A stretch of DNA of 64,000 bases, taken from NCBI GenBank assembly GCA_964543125.1, contig CAZIWX010000001.1:19032-83031 (forward strand), written 5' to 3'. Positions within the stretch are counted from its first letter, which is position 1; each line of letters begins with the position of its first letter. This DNA comes from CAZIWX01 sp964543125. GTDB lineage: Bacteria > Fidelibacterota > UBA8477. A program made the position numbers and the translations under genes. Below the pieces are notes generated by a model. That model was given only the letters and a program-made list of their open reading frames with translations. It searched no databases and was not told the origin of the DNA. Below are positions 9,413-16,882 of this stretch, piece after piece.

Positions 9413-9620
9413 TCCCCAAGGCGTTGATCAGTATAAACTCATCCTCACCGGTCAGGCCGGCGGTTTCCGGGTGGTTTGCCCGCCCGCATTGTCAGAAATC
9501 AAAATTCCTCAGTCAGTTTTAGCCAAAGAACCAATTACATTTTTGCACGATTTCCGTAACAGACGGATTCACGATGCATTACTTTCGTCTCTGTGCCCGC
9601 TCGTGAAATATTCGAGCTAA
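9369..9620 (+). other. Open frame overlapping and extending past the UDG gene, no start codon
   Basis: An 83-codon frame in +1 relative to the glycosylase overlaps its last 44 bp and runs to a TAA at 9618-9620. It has no ATG, GTG or early TTG with a Shine-Dalgarno sequence. Its composition (for example NPQGVDQYKLILTGQAGG) looks protein-like, but I recognise no family. It may be a remnant of a longer gene, a frameshifted extension, or chance. Confidence 0.2.
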
Positions 9621-9634
9621 CGACGCGGCTGCTA

Positions 9635-9666
9635 TAAAAAAAGAACGGCACGCAGATGCCGTTCTT
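9635..9666 (-). terminator. Rho-independent terminator after the sorting-domain protein gene
   Basis: A 10-bp perfect stem, AAGAACGGCA (9641-9650) pairing with TGCCGTTCTT (9657-9666), encloses a 6-base loop. On the minus strand it is followed by a T-rich tract. It lies 25 bp after the stop of the gene ending at 9691. Confidence 0.85.
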
Positions 9667-9690
9667 GGGGTAAACATTTTTTATGCAATA

Positions 9691-11085
9691 CTACTTGAGA
9701 TATAAAACCTTCTGTGTGACCAGCCGGTTGCCATTGGAAAGTCGAACGAAGTATAATCCTGAAGATTGTCTGGTTGGAGACCACGGACGGGAATACAATC
9801 CGGCCGGTAAGGTCTCATTAAGCAGGGTCGTAACCAGGTGGCCGTTCAGATCATAAATCGATAAGGTGATTTTACCGGGTGAATCCAAGGTGAACGAAAT
9901 AGTCGTCGTGGGATTGAACGGGTTGGGGTAACAGGCATTCAGCGTAAACTGACTCGGTTCAACAATTGGTTCGGTTGTGACTCCGACAAATGGTTCGGAG
10001 GATAAATGGAAACTTCCATTTTCCAGTGGCAGCACGGCCTGTGGGGATCCTAACGGAATCATTTGTGCACTAAAGGTGCCGTCCCAAGCCGCGCTGGTGC
10101 GGGTAAAATCAACCGTTCCGGATAGACCCACATAGAGATTCTCTGAAATCAGACTGTCAAGAGTCCCAAAATCCGGATTTGTTATGATCAATAGCAAATC
10201 CGTAAGGGTTGCTTGAGGCAGGTAAAAACACTGGGATTCAGGAAACGTCGTTCCGGGCGGGGCAATGGAGACGGTCCCGGACTCCAGGGGCTCGATCGTT
10301 CTTACCCTGAGACCAAAAATATTATACTCACCGGTAGTGACTTGCCGATACGCAACGAGGGAGTAATTGCTGGTATCACCGGACATCGTGGTAATTCCCG
10401 TAGCGCCCGCTGATGAATTCACCGGATCAAAGTTACCCGTTGCATCCAAATGAGTGCCGTCAAAATCAAAGCTCACACTCCCGGCAACATAATCGGGCAC
10501 CGGCATTGTATTTTGAAAGGTTCCGGACCCGTTGCCAATTAAGTAAGCCTGAAGTGATCCCGTATCGAAAACAGCGCCGGTGAATCCGATACTGATTTCA
10601 CCATCCGAAATTGAACTGACGGTGATATTTCCCATGGTTGAAAGGCGAACACTCATGGTCAGGAGACTGTCCAAATCACCGCCGCCATTGATAATCGCAT
10701 CAACGAAACCGGCATCCACCTGAGGTATCCAGCCGTACAACACGGGTAATCCCGCAAAAGGATTTATCAGATAAGTGCGGTCGTTGATGGTTCCCGTATC
10801 GCTGATGGACAGGACAAACACATCGGCCATAACCGTGCTCGAATCAGAAGGGCTCAGTTGATAAGCCAGCGCTATAAAAAGCGATGTATCCCCGTTCGTC
10901 GAAATAAAAGCGCCACTCCCTGCGGCTGTATCGGACGTCGGGAGAATCGACCCGGATACCGCCCAGCTCTGATTGGGAATAACGGTTCCGTACGAAAAAC
11001 TAAGGGAACCCTGATTGTACAAATTTTGACCGATCACCGAGTTGATAACAACTATAAATAACATGATTTTAATGAATTTGGCCAT
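9691..11085 (-). CDS. Secreted protein with C-terminal T9SS-type (YPNPFNP) sorting domain
   Basis: This 464-residue exported protein has an N-terminal signal peptide (KFIKIMLFIVVINSVIGQ). A long Ser/Thr/Asp-rich beta-sandwich-like body follows with no catalytic domain I recognise. The C-terminal 80 residues form a type A sorting domain: NACYPNPFNPTTTISF, a KITLSIYDLNGHLV strand pair, GLYSRPW, and the closing GLYFVRL...QKVLYLK. Such domains direct proteins through the type IX secretion system in FCB bacteria, where they are removed on export. This is one of the strongest lineage clues in the window. The cargo may be a surface or adhesive protein, but the function is unknown. Confidence 0.85.
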   Translation of the reverse strand: MAKFIKIMLFIVVINSVIGQNLYNQGSLSFSYGTVIPNQSWAVSGSILPTSDTAAGSGAFISTNGDTSLFIALAYQLSPSDSSTVMADVFVLSISDTGTINDRTYLINPFAGLPVLYGWIPQVDAGFVDAIINGGGDLDSLLTMSVRLSTMGNITVSSISDGEISIGFTGAVFDTGSLQAYLIGNGSGTFQNTMPVPDYVAGSVSFDFDGTHLDATGNFDPVNSSAGATGITTMSGDTSNYSLVAYRQVTTGEYNIFGLRVRTIEPLESGTVSIAPPGTTFPESQCFYLPQATLTDLLLIITNPDFGTLDSLISENLYVGLSGTVDFTRTSAAWDGTFSAQMIPLGSPQAVLPLENGSFHLSSEPFVGVTTEPIVEPSQFTLNACYPNPFNPTTTISFTLDSPGKITLSIYDLNGHLVTTLLNETLPAGLYSRPWSPTRQSSGLYFVRLSNGNRLVTQKVLYLK

Positions 11086-11165
11086 GATATTTGTTTCCTC
11101 CCTATTATATCACTGCCTGGTGAGTCGTTTTAGGTGTCAAGGGGAAATGTAACTGAAATAACTTT

Positions 11166-12473
11166 TCAGAGATAGTATTTAAATCCGAACATGAACCGCG
11201 TCACACTATGGTCCGTCAGGGCCGGGATTGCCACTCCATGAGCTGAATCATAGACCAGTAATGATGTTGACTGGAACGTCGAATACTGAAGCCCCAGAAT
11301 AATTTCATATTCGGTACCGGGATTGAATCCCAGATTAAAATCAAACCGCAAGATGTCGCTGGTGGCATTTCGCTGGGGCTGATTCATTTTAGAAAACCCG
11401 ATCTGCAGGGAACCATCCCGTGCGAAAAAGCGCATACTGGCAAAGTATTCATTGGAAGGCTGAAGCAAGGCGGAAATGTCAGCATTAATTACAGGATCTT
11501 TGCTGGTCGAGTCAGGCAGGATGATCAGGTTTGAGGAAAAGTTGATTTTATTGTAGGTGTGGTAGCGGTACCCCACTGAAAAATAAACCGGGGTGTACCT
11601 GAAGGATAGTCCGGCTCCAAAACGCCAGGGACCGGTCAATTTGTAGGTCAGGTGATCCTTGGCAAAACCGTGATAATCATCTATTGGAAAGTCGCCAATC
11701 TGAATGGTGTCCTTAAGACTGGATTCATCCACGGAGATGAAAGCGGGTGTTTCAATCGTACCGCCCAGGAGGAGTTCATGAGGAAATTGGATCACAATTC
11801 CGGTCTTAAGATTCCATCCCTTGTAATCGGAAGTATAGGCCAGGGAATCAACATAGCGTTGAAAGAAATTCCAGATCTGATTCGGATCCTCTTCCACATA
11901 GGATTGAGAATAAATATTGGTGCCGTACAAATATGTAAAAGTTGTGCCCAGGCTAACATTTTTCTTGAACAGTACCCCCGTTCCCAACGACACGCCATAC
12001 AAACTACCCGTTTCGAACAGGTGATAGTCTTTATTCCGAAGTTGATCTTCGGTCTGATCATAAAAACCCAGGTGGGCTTCCCGGTCGAACTGGTAAACCG
12101 GCTGAACACCCGCGGCCCAAACCCAGCTCCCACGATACACCGGTACCGGATAAACGCCAGCCAATTCATTAAACCGAAAGCTGTTGCGGATGGATGAATC
12201 AGAAAAGGTATTCAGGAACAACGTTGATCCCCTCACATGATCCACGCTCAAGTCTGTATAAATAGCCGGGCGAGTGATAAAAGTCAGGGCAGCCGGATTG
12301 ACCAACAAAGCTTCCTGATCAAAAACGCCCACATTGTCACCCACCACGCGGGAGGCGCCACGGCCTTGCATACCCCAGAAAGGACGCAGCGCGTCCAAGT
12401 AATTTTGGCCGAAACCACTGCTCTTGAATAGAAGAAGGAAAAATAGTAAGGCTGACGCCTTGGAGGGATTCAT
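11166..12473 (-). CDS. Outer-membrane beta-barrel protein (FadL/PorV-like appearance)
   Basis: This 435-residue protein has a signal peptide (ASALLFFLLLFKSSGFGQ), then NYLDALRPFWGMQGRGASRVVGD and a region rich in alternating beta-strands, ending in the amphipathic strand FMFGFKYYL with a C-terminal hydrophobic residue. The mature N-terminus, with a G-rich segment followed by NPA (LLVNPAALTF), resembles the OMPP1/FadL-like and PorV-like barrels of FCB bacteria. It follows the lipoprotein gene by 6 bp, so they form a unit. A transport or secretion-related role is possible; only the barrel topology is well supported. Confidence 0.7.
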   Translation of the reverse strand: MNPSKASALLFFLLLFKSSGFGQNYLDALRPFWGMQGRGASRVVGDNVGVFDQEALLVNPAALTFITRPAIYTDLSVDHVRGSTLFLNTFSDSSIRNSFRFNELAGVYPVPVYRGSWVWAAGVQPVYQFDREAHLGFYDQTEDQLRNKDYHLFETGSLYGVSLGTGVLFKKNVSLGTTFTYLYGTNIYSQSYVEEDPNQIWNFFQRYVDSLAYTSDYKGWNLKTGIVIQFPHELLLGGTIETPAFISVDESSLKDTIQIGDFPIDDYHGFAKDHLTYKLTGPWRFGAGLSFRYTPVYFSVGYRYHTYNKINFSSNLIILPDSTSKDPVINADISALLQPSNEYFASMRFFARDGSLQIGFSKMNQPQRNATSDILRFDFNLGFNPGTEYEIILGLQYSTFQSTSLLVYDSAHGVAIPALTDHSVTRFMFGFKYYL

Positions 12474-12479
12474 GCCGGA

Positions 12480-13271
12480 TTAGCGGCGTTCGCCACTGCC
12501 ACCCGCAGCGTGTTGTTTCCGGTTTTGATTGGCGGGTTGTTCAGTCTTGCCACTGTCATTCGGGGCATCGGCGGCCGCGGGCTTGACCACGGATGGAGAC
12601 GGTGTGGTGCTCGACCGGGCTGGCGTGGAAACATCCGGCGCGGCTACCGGAACCGCGTTGGGTGGAGGTGTTTGCGTCGAAAAATCGATCTTGTTTTTAT
12701 GTGGCGCCGCCAATGGAAGAACGGGATTCGGCTCCTCGTTGGATTTTTCCGGATTGTCACCGGATTCGCCGGGTACGGGTGCCGTATTCAACTGTTGCTG
12801 AAGTAATACGGTCAAGGGAGACACCGGAACCGGACGGGCTCCGGTCTCACCCAGGGCTGATCCCCGGCCAACTTCACGTGCCTCGTGGAGTTGAGCCGCC
12901 GGACTGAGTTTACCAAACCCATAGCTGGGATAGTAAACATAGCCATCATAATACGGATTATACTGAATTCCAGGTGAATATCCTCCGTAAGGATTCCCAT
13001 AATAACCGAAGCCATAATCAAAACTCGAAAACGGATCATTGGCGCCGTAGCCATAGCCGGGATAGGAAGGTTCCCACCAGGGATCCCAGGCTGAACCACT
13101 ACCTAAAAATGGTTGTGACTGATACAAAAGATCAGCCCCCACAATACCCCGAATAATATTATCGTGTGCTTCGGGCGGTGTCATTACGATGGTGTAGCAC
13201 CCCTGCAGAAGCAGAAAAGCGGAGATGATCATTATATGGATTGTACGGCGCACAGTGGTGGAAATTACCAA
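12480..13271 (-). CDS. Tyr/Gly-rich lipoprotein with Pro/Ala-rich tail, unknown function
   Basis: This 263-residue protein has a clear lipoprotein signal (IIISAFLLLQGC-like region, lipobox LQGC, Cys25). Residues about 55-125 are strongly enriched in Tyr, Gly, Pro and Ser with repeated aromatic-glycine units (YGYGAND, FGYYGNPYGGY, YNPYYDGYVYYPSYG). The C-terminal 120 residues are Pro/Ala/Ser/Thr-rich and probably disordered, ending in a basic GSGERR. It sits directly upstream of the beta-barrel gene. I recognise no family. The aromatic-glycine segment suggests a sticky, low-complexity surface region. The large reading frames on the other strand here are composition artefacts. Confidence 0.65.
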   Translation of the reverse strand: MVISTTVRRTIHIMIISAFLLLQGCYTIVMTPPEAHDNIIRGIVGADLLYQSQPFLGSGSAWDPWWEPSYPGYGYGANDPFSSFDYGFGYYGNPYGGYSPGIQYNPYYDGYVYYPSYGFGKLSPAAQLHEAREVGRGSALGETGARPVPVSPLTVLLQQQLNTAPVPGESGDNPEKSNEEPNPVLPLAAPHKNKIDFSTQTPPPNAVPVAAPDVSTPARSSTTPSPSVVKPAAADAPNDSGKTEQPANQNRKQHAAGGSGERR

Positions 13272-13333
13272 TCCTTCAGCAGTTTGTCAAGCATTGCCGG
13301 ATTAACCAATCGGGGAATCTCCCCTATCACTAT

Positions 13334-14224
13334 TCAACCCTTTAGACGCCAAAATGTTTTATACTTGCGACGCTTGAGAGCCAGATAGAGACCTGACAGA
13401 ATTACACTCCCACCAACCCAGGTCGCCGGAGCAACGCCCTCACTTAAAAACAAAAAGGCCAGGAACGCCGATTCTGGCGGTTCCAGGAGCATTAATAATG
13501 AGACCCGGGTCGGTCCCAATTGCTTCACGCCCCAGTTAAAAATGGTATGTCCACCCACCGTGGGAAACAGGATCAGCAGTGCTAAAAATATGGCTTCAGC
13601 GGGTGTGTTAGGTAAAAAGTTATATCCCTGTGAAACAGCCCAGATAAATAATATTAGAGCCGCTGAAAAATAGGTTACCACTACATGATCAACGGTATTG
13701 AGAATATTTCGCGACCGATGGCTGAACAAGAAATAGAGCGCTTCAAACAGCCCCCCACCCAGTGCCAGCAAATTACCCCAAAATCCGGTTTGAGCCTGTA
13801 AAGCCTGCCATTGAATTACAGTTGTACCCATTAGTGCCAGGGCAATACCCCAAATTTCCGGCCGCGAAAGCGGCAGGCGAAAGACAAAGCGAGCTAAAAT
13901 GGCTACAAAAATAGGGTGAGTCGCTACCAGCAGGACCGAATTGGATACGCTGGTGTAATACAGTGAAGATATCCATAAGCCAAAGTGAAAGGCTAAAGCC
14001 ACTCCGGAAATAGCGGAATTCTTAAATGCACGCCACTCGGGACGTTTTCCGGTCCTCCGGAATAAGAAAAACGGCAGAAAAAACAGTCCTGCGCCAAACA
14101 CCCGGTACCACCCAACCACGATGGGTGACATATCCGGGACCAGACGTATCCACAGGGCTCCCGTGGAAGCCAGGAGTGTTCCGAATAAGACAATAAATCC
14201 CGCCTGCGTCTTGGTGGGTTGCAT
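13334..14224 (-). CDS. EamA/DMT family transporter
   Basis: A 296-residue inner-membrane protein with about ten predicted membrane helices in two EamA repeats, as in the drug/metabolite transporter superfamily. Repeat 1 contains TGALWIRLVPDMSPIVVGWYRV and repeat 2 contains GHTIFNWGVKQLGPTRVSLL and LEPPESAFLAFLFLSE, the usual landmark regions. I chose the ATG at 14224 (MQPTKTQAG) because the longer frame would run deep into the upstream Yip1 gene; the gap to that gene is then 11 bp. The substrate (metabolite or amino acid export) is not predictable. Confidence 0.85.
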   Translation of the reverse strand: MQPTKTQAGFIVLFGTLLASTGALWIRLVPDMSPIVVGWYRVFGAGLFFLPFFLFRRTGKRPEWRAFKNSAISGVALAFHFGLWISSLYYTSVSNSVLLVATHPIFVAILARFVFRLPLSRPEIWGIALALMGTTVIQWQALQAQTGFWGNLLALGGGLFEALYFLFSHRSRNILNTVDHVVVTYFSAALILFIWAVSQGYNFLPNTPAEAIFLALLILFPTVGGHTIFNWGVKQLGPTRVSLLMLLEPPESAFLAFLFLSEGVAPATWVGGSVILSGLYLALKRRKYKTFWRLKG

Positions 14225-14235
14225 GGTAAATCCGA

Positions 14236-14889
14236 TCAGGGAGCGAAGGTAATGGCCGCGAGGAAGGAAATCAGGAACAGGCCAAACACACCGAGTAGAT
14301 TTGCCAAGATGAATACACCGATAAATCGACCGGTTGTGAGTCCGTAAATGGTTCGAAAACCGTTTACCAGTAAATACACACCAAAAGCCATATAGATCAA
14401 GCCACCAATGCCCGGCAAAAGCATCCACACCGATGCCGTTCCGTTGGCGTAGGCAATAATCCTGAATACGGTGCTGTAAGGATATATACCGTGTCCTAAC
14501 ATTCCTAAAGCGAGATGCATGAAAAAAGCACTGGCGAATTGTTGGATAATGACAGCGAGAGGCATGGAAATAAGAATGATTTGGTTCCAGTCATATCCCC
14601 CGCCCAGCATTTCCAGCATTTCGGGTGGAAGCACCAGAATCCGGCCACTGAAAAGGCCGGTGATCAGAAGCGATAAGACGAAGCAGATTATTTGCATAAA
14701 AACTGAATATTGCAGCGGACCGGCGATTTGCCCCCGGCGCCGCATCAGCGCAAAAACTTCCGCGGGCCGCTGAATAAACATTCGAATTGTTAGCACCAGC
14801 GTTAGAAAAAACCCTGCTGTTTCGCGCTTCTCCCACGGTGGGCCATCTATGATCAGGGATTCATGGAAATTCGGTTGGTCGGTGTTCAA
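14236..14889 (-). CDS. Yip1-domain integral membrane protein
   Basis: A 217-residue protein with a soluble N-terminus (PPWEKRETAGFF) and about five hydrophobic helices (FMQIICFVLSLLITGLF, IILISMPLAVIIQQFASAF, FRIIAYANGTASVWMLLPG, IYMAFGVYLLVNGFRTIYG, GVFILANLLGVFGLFLISF). The pattern fits the bacterial YIP1/DUF1282 family, whose molecular role is unknown. It precedes the EamA transporter by 11 bp and is probably co-transcribed with it. Confidence 0.8.
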   Translation of the reverse strand: MNTDQPNFHESLIIDGPPWEKRETAGFFLTLVLTIRMFIQRPAEVFALMRRRGQIAGPLQYSVFMQIICFVLSLLITGLFSGRILVLPPEMLEMLGGGYDWNQIILISMPLAVIIQQFASAFFMHLALGMLGHGIYPYSTVFRIIAYANGTASVWMLLPGIGGLIYMAFGVYLLVNGFRTIYGLTTGRFIGVFILANLLGVFGLFLISFLAAITFAP

Positions 14890-14993
14890 ATCTCATCCTA
14901 TCCTGCTAATCGATTGGTTCAAATCCGGATGAACCCCCAAATTTAGTCCGTGGAGTGGCTGAAGCTATCGGATTCCCGAGGTTCGAGGATACT

Positions 14994-15018
14994 AAAAAGC
15001 CACCCGGATATTGGTGGC
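14994..15018 (-). terminator. Rho-independent terminator of the S8 protease gene
   Basis: A 6-bp GC-rich stem (GCCACC, 14999-15004, with GGTGGC, 15013-15018) encloses an 8-base loop and is followed on the minus strand by TTTTTAG. It lies 30 bp beyond the protease stop codon. Confidence 0.7.
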
Positions 15019-15048
15019 ATTCTAAAGATCAGTATTTATACGCCGGTG

Positions 15049-16650
15049 CTAATAAGTCAGGATCAAATTTACCAGTTGGACTGCATCGAGAACATTGACA
15101 AGGCCATCCAGATTAATATCGGCCCGTTCAATTTGGGAGGGCAGCAGATTCATTCCACTAAGAATCCAGTTCACCATGAGTACAACATCCCCAATATTGA
15201 TTTGCCCATCCTGGGTTAGATCGCCGGTATCGATGTCAAAATTATAATTGATGGCCGCCATAACATCAATCAAGCCGAACCCATAGTTATTGTCGGGCGA
15301 TTCGGCGTTATCAGCCATAGCCATGAGAGCTTCCCGCACCATCATGGGGGTCCAGGTTGGATGAGCCTGTAAGACTAAGGCAGAAGCTCCGGCAACCAAC
15401 GGTGTAGATAAACTGGTTCCGCTGGCATGAATAAATGCCGAAGTAGTACTCGAACCAGCCGCGTAAGTATAGACACCCCGCGCCACTACTTCAGGTTTAA
15501 GCCGGCCATCAGCCGTGGGGCCGGGTGAACTGAAACCGGCAATGATATCTTCACTGTTTACAGCGCCCACACTGATCACGCTATCCGCATCAGCGGGTGC
15601 AATAATATGACCCCAATCGGTGCCCCCTTCATTCCCGGCAGCGGTGACACAAACCATCCCCAGGCTGGCCGCAATATCCATCGCTTGCGTCGTCAAGGCC
15701 GTATGACCATCCATCTGCTCAAAGGTGTACCAATCAATATAGCCTAACGATGATGAAACAACATCAGCCCCCAGGGCTTCGCCCCATTCCAAACCGGCGA
15801 CATAATAGTCTTCCTCAATCTGGATTTCCTGATCGACGATTTCCGTTTTAGCCATGAGAAAAGAACAGTCGAAAGCAACACCCATGAAAATGCCCGGATC
15901 GTTACCACCCACAATGGACGCAGTAGCAGTGCCATGTTCCTCTTGATTGGCAGTATCGCCTTCCTGGTTATTCGTAATGCTATCATCCTGGATAAAATCG
16001 TATTGCCCAACAATCCGGTTTGCCTGGAAAACCAGATGATCCGTGAGATAGCCGGTGTCCAGCATTAAAACCCAAATACCGCTCCCGGTATATCCGTCCG
16101 CATGTGCCGCAATCGCGTTAATCTGGTCCAACTGACCGTAACTGGCGCCGTAATTCTCAAAAGCCACATTAACGTCGTTGGGATTGATATCCCCCCGCTC
16201 AACATTCTTTAAGAATCGCCTGGAAACCCGAATGACCCGTTTTGTCTTTTTCACCATGGGAAGTGCTCCGATAACGGATTCTTCATCATCGGTAGCCATC
16301 ACTGAAATCGCATTGAACCAACGACTCACCGTCCGTACCGGTACTCCCAACGCCTGGATTTGGCTAATATACTCCGGGGGTACATCAAGATCGATGTAGT
16401 CAATGATGCCGCGCGTGCCACGCCAAAGTCGGCGGTTGCGGGCGCGTTCCGTCAATTGTACCGGATTAAAAACGCCCCGATAATATTCTGCTTCAGCGGG
16501 TCCCTTATCATTAAAAAGAACCCAGATGGGATGCCGGCTAGGCACGGGTGTGGTCCCCGCCTTAAGGGTCGAATTCGCCCAAACTACACCACCCAGGGTT
16601 GCAAAAAGCACCACAATCAGATCGCGCCAAATTTGATCTTTTTTGAACAT
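15049..16650 (-). CDS. Secreted S8 (subtilisin) serine protease with dockerin-like C-terminus
   Basis: A 533-residue exported endopeptidase. A signal peptide (KKDQIWRDLIVVLFATLGGVVWA) and a propeptide-like region precede the peptidase domain. The catalytic triad is visible: Asp in VLMLDTGY, His in EEHGTATASIVGG and Ser in SGTSLSTPLVAG, with the oxyanion Asn in TAAGNEGG. The last 60 residues contain two dockerin/EF-hand-like repeats (DLTQDGQINIGDVVLMVNWI and ADINLDGLVNVLDAVQLVNL), a tail I recall as common on exported proteins of Marinimicrobia-like genomes and likely calcium-binding. I chose the ATG at 16650 because it directly precedes the signal peptide; longer starts add an implausible basic leader. 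The gene has its own terminator. Confidence 0.9.
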   Translation of the reverse strand: MFKKDQIWRDLIVVLFATLGGVVWANSTLKAGTTPVPSRHPIWVLFNDKGPAEAEYYRGVFNPVQLTERARNRRLWRGTRGIIDYIDLDVPPEYISQIQALGVPVRTVSRWFNAISVMATDDEESVIGALPMVKKTKRVIRVSRRFLKNVERGDINPNDVNVAFENYGASYGQLDQINAIAAHADGYTGSGIWVLMLDTGYLTDHLVFQANRIVGQYDFIQDDSITNNQEGDTANQEEHGTATASIVGGNDPGIFMGVAFDCSFLMAKTEIVDQEIQIEEDYYVAGLEWGEALGADVVSSSLGYIDWYTFEQMDGHTALTTQAMDIAASLGMVCVTAAGNEGGTDWGHIIAPADADSVISVGAVNSEDIIAGFSSPGPTADGRLKPEVVARGVYTYAAGSSTTSAFIHASGTSLSTPLVAGASALVLQAHPTWTPMMVREALMAMADNAESPDNNYGFGLIDVMAAINYNFDIDTGDLTQDGQINIGDVVLMVNWILSGMNLLPSQIERADINLDGLVNVLDAVQLVNLILTY

Positions 16651-16720
16651 TCTGGTCCCGCTGTGAGAGGCAAATGTATACCTGCACTCATTAAATACAA
16701 GTAAATAACTCACGATTTGG

Positions 16721-16882
16721 TCACCCGTGTGATTTTTCCCAGCGCAGTATTTCCGAACCGATTTGAATGGTCTCGGGGGTACAATCGATAACGACCTCAA
16801 AACCATCACGAAGATCCGACAAATTCAGTACTTCCCGGTGTTCCGGGTGGGACTGCAACTCAAACGGTGTAACAGGGGTCAG
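16721..16882 (-). CDS. Possible small protein gene between aspS and the S8 protease
   Basis: A 53-codon frame begins with a CTG that overlaps the aspS stop (CTGA) and ends at TGA 16723-16721. An internal TTG nine codons in is an alternative start. The product is acidic and has alternating strand/helix character (LRDGFEVVIDCTPETIQIG and SEILRWEKSHG). No family is recognised. The overlap suggests translational coupling to aspS, but the lack of an ATG or GTG and the short length leave chance open. Confidence 0.3.
   Translation of the reverse strand: MTPVTPFELQSHPEHREVLNLSDLRDGFEVVIDCTPETIQIGSEILRWEKSHG

Noticed and set aside
12510..12907. Several overlapping frames opposite the Tyr/Gly-rich lipoprotein
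   Set aside because: Low-complexity GC-rich composition opens all frames; only the minus-strand lipoprotein has a signal peptide.
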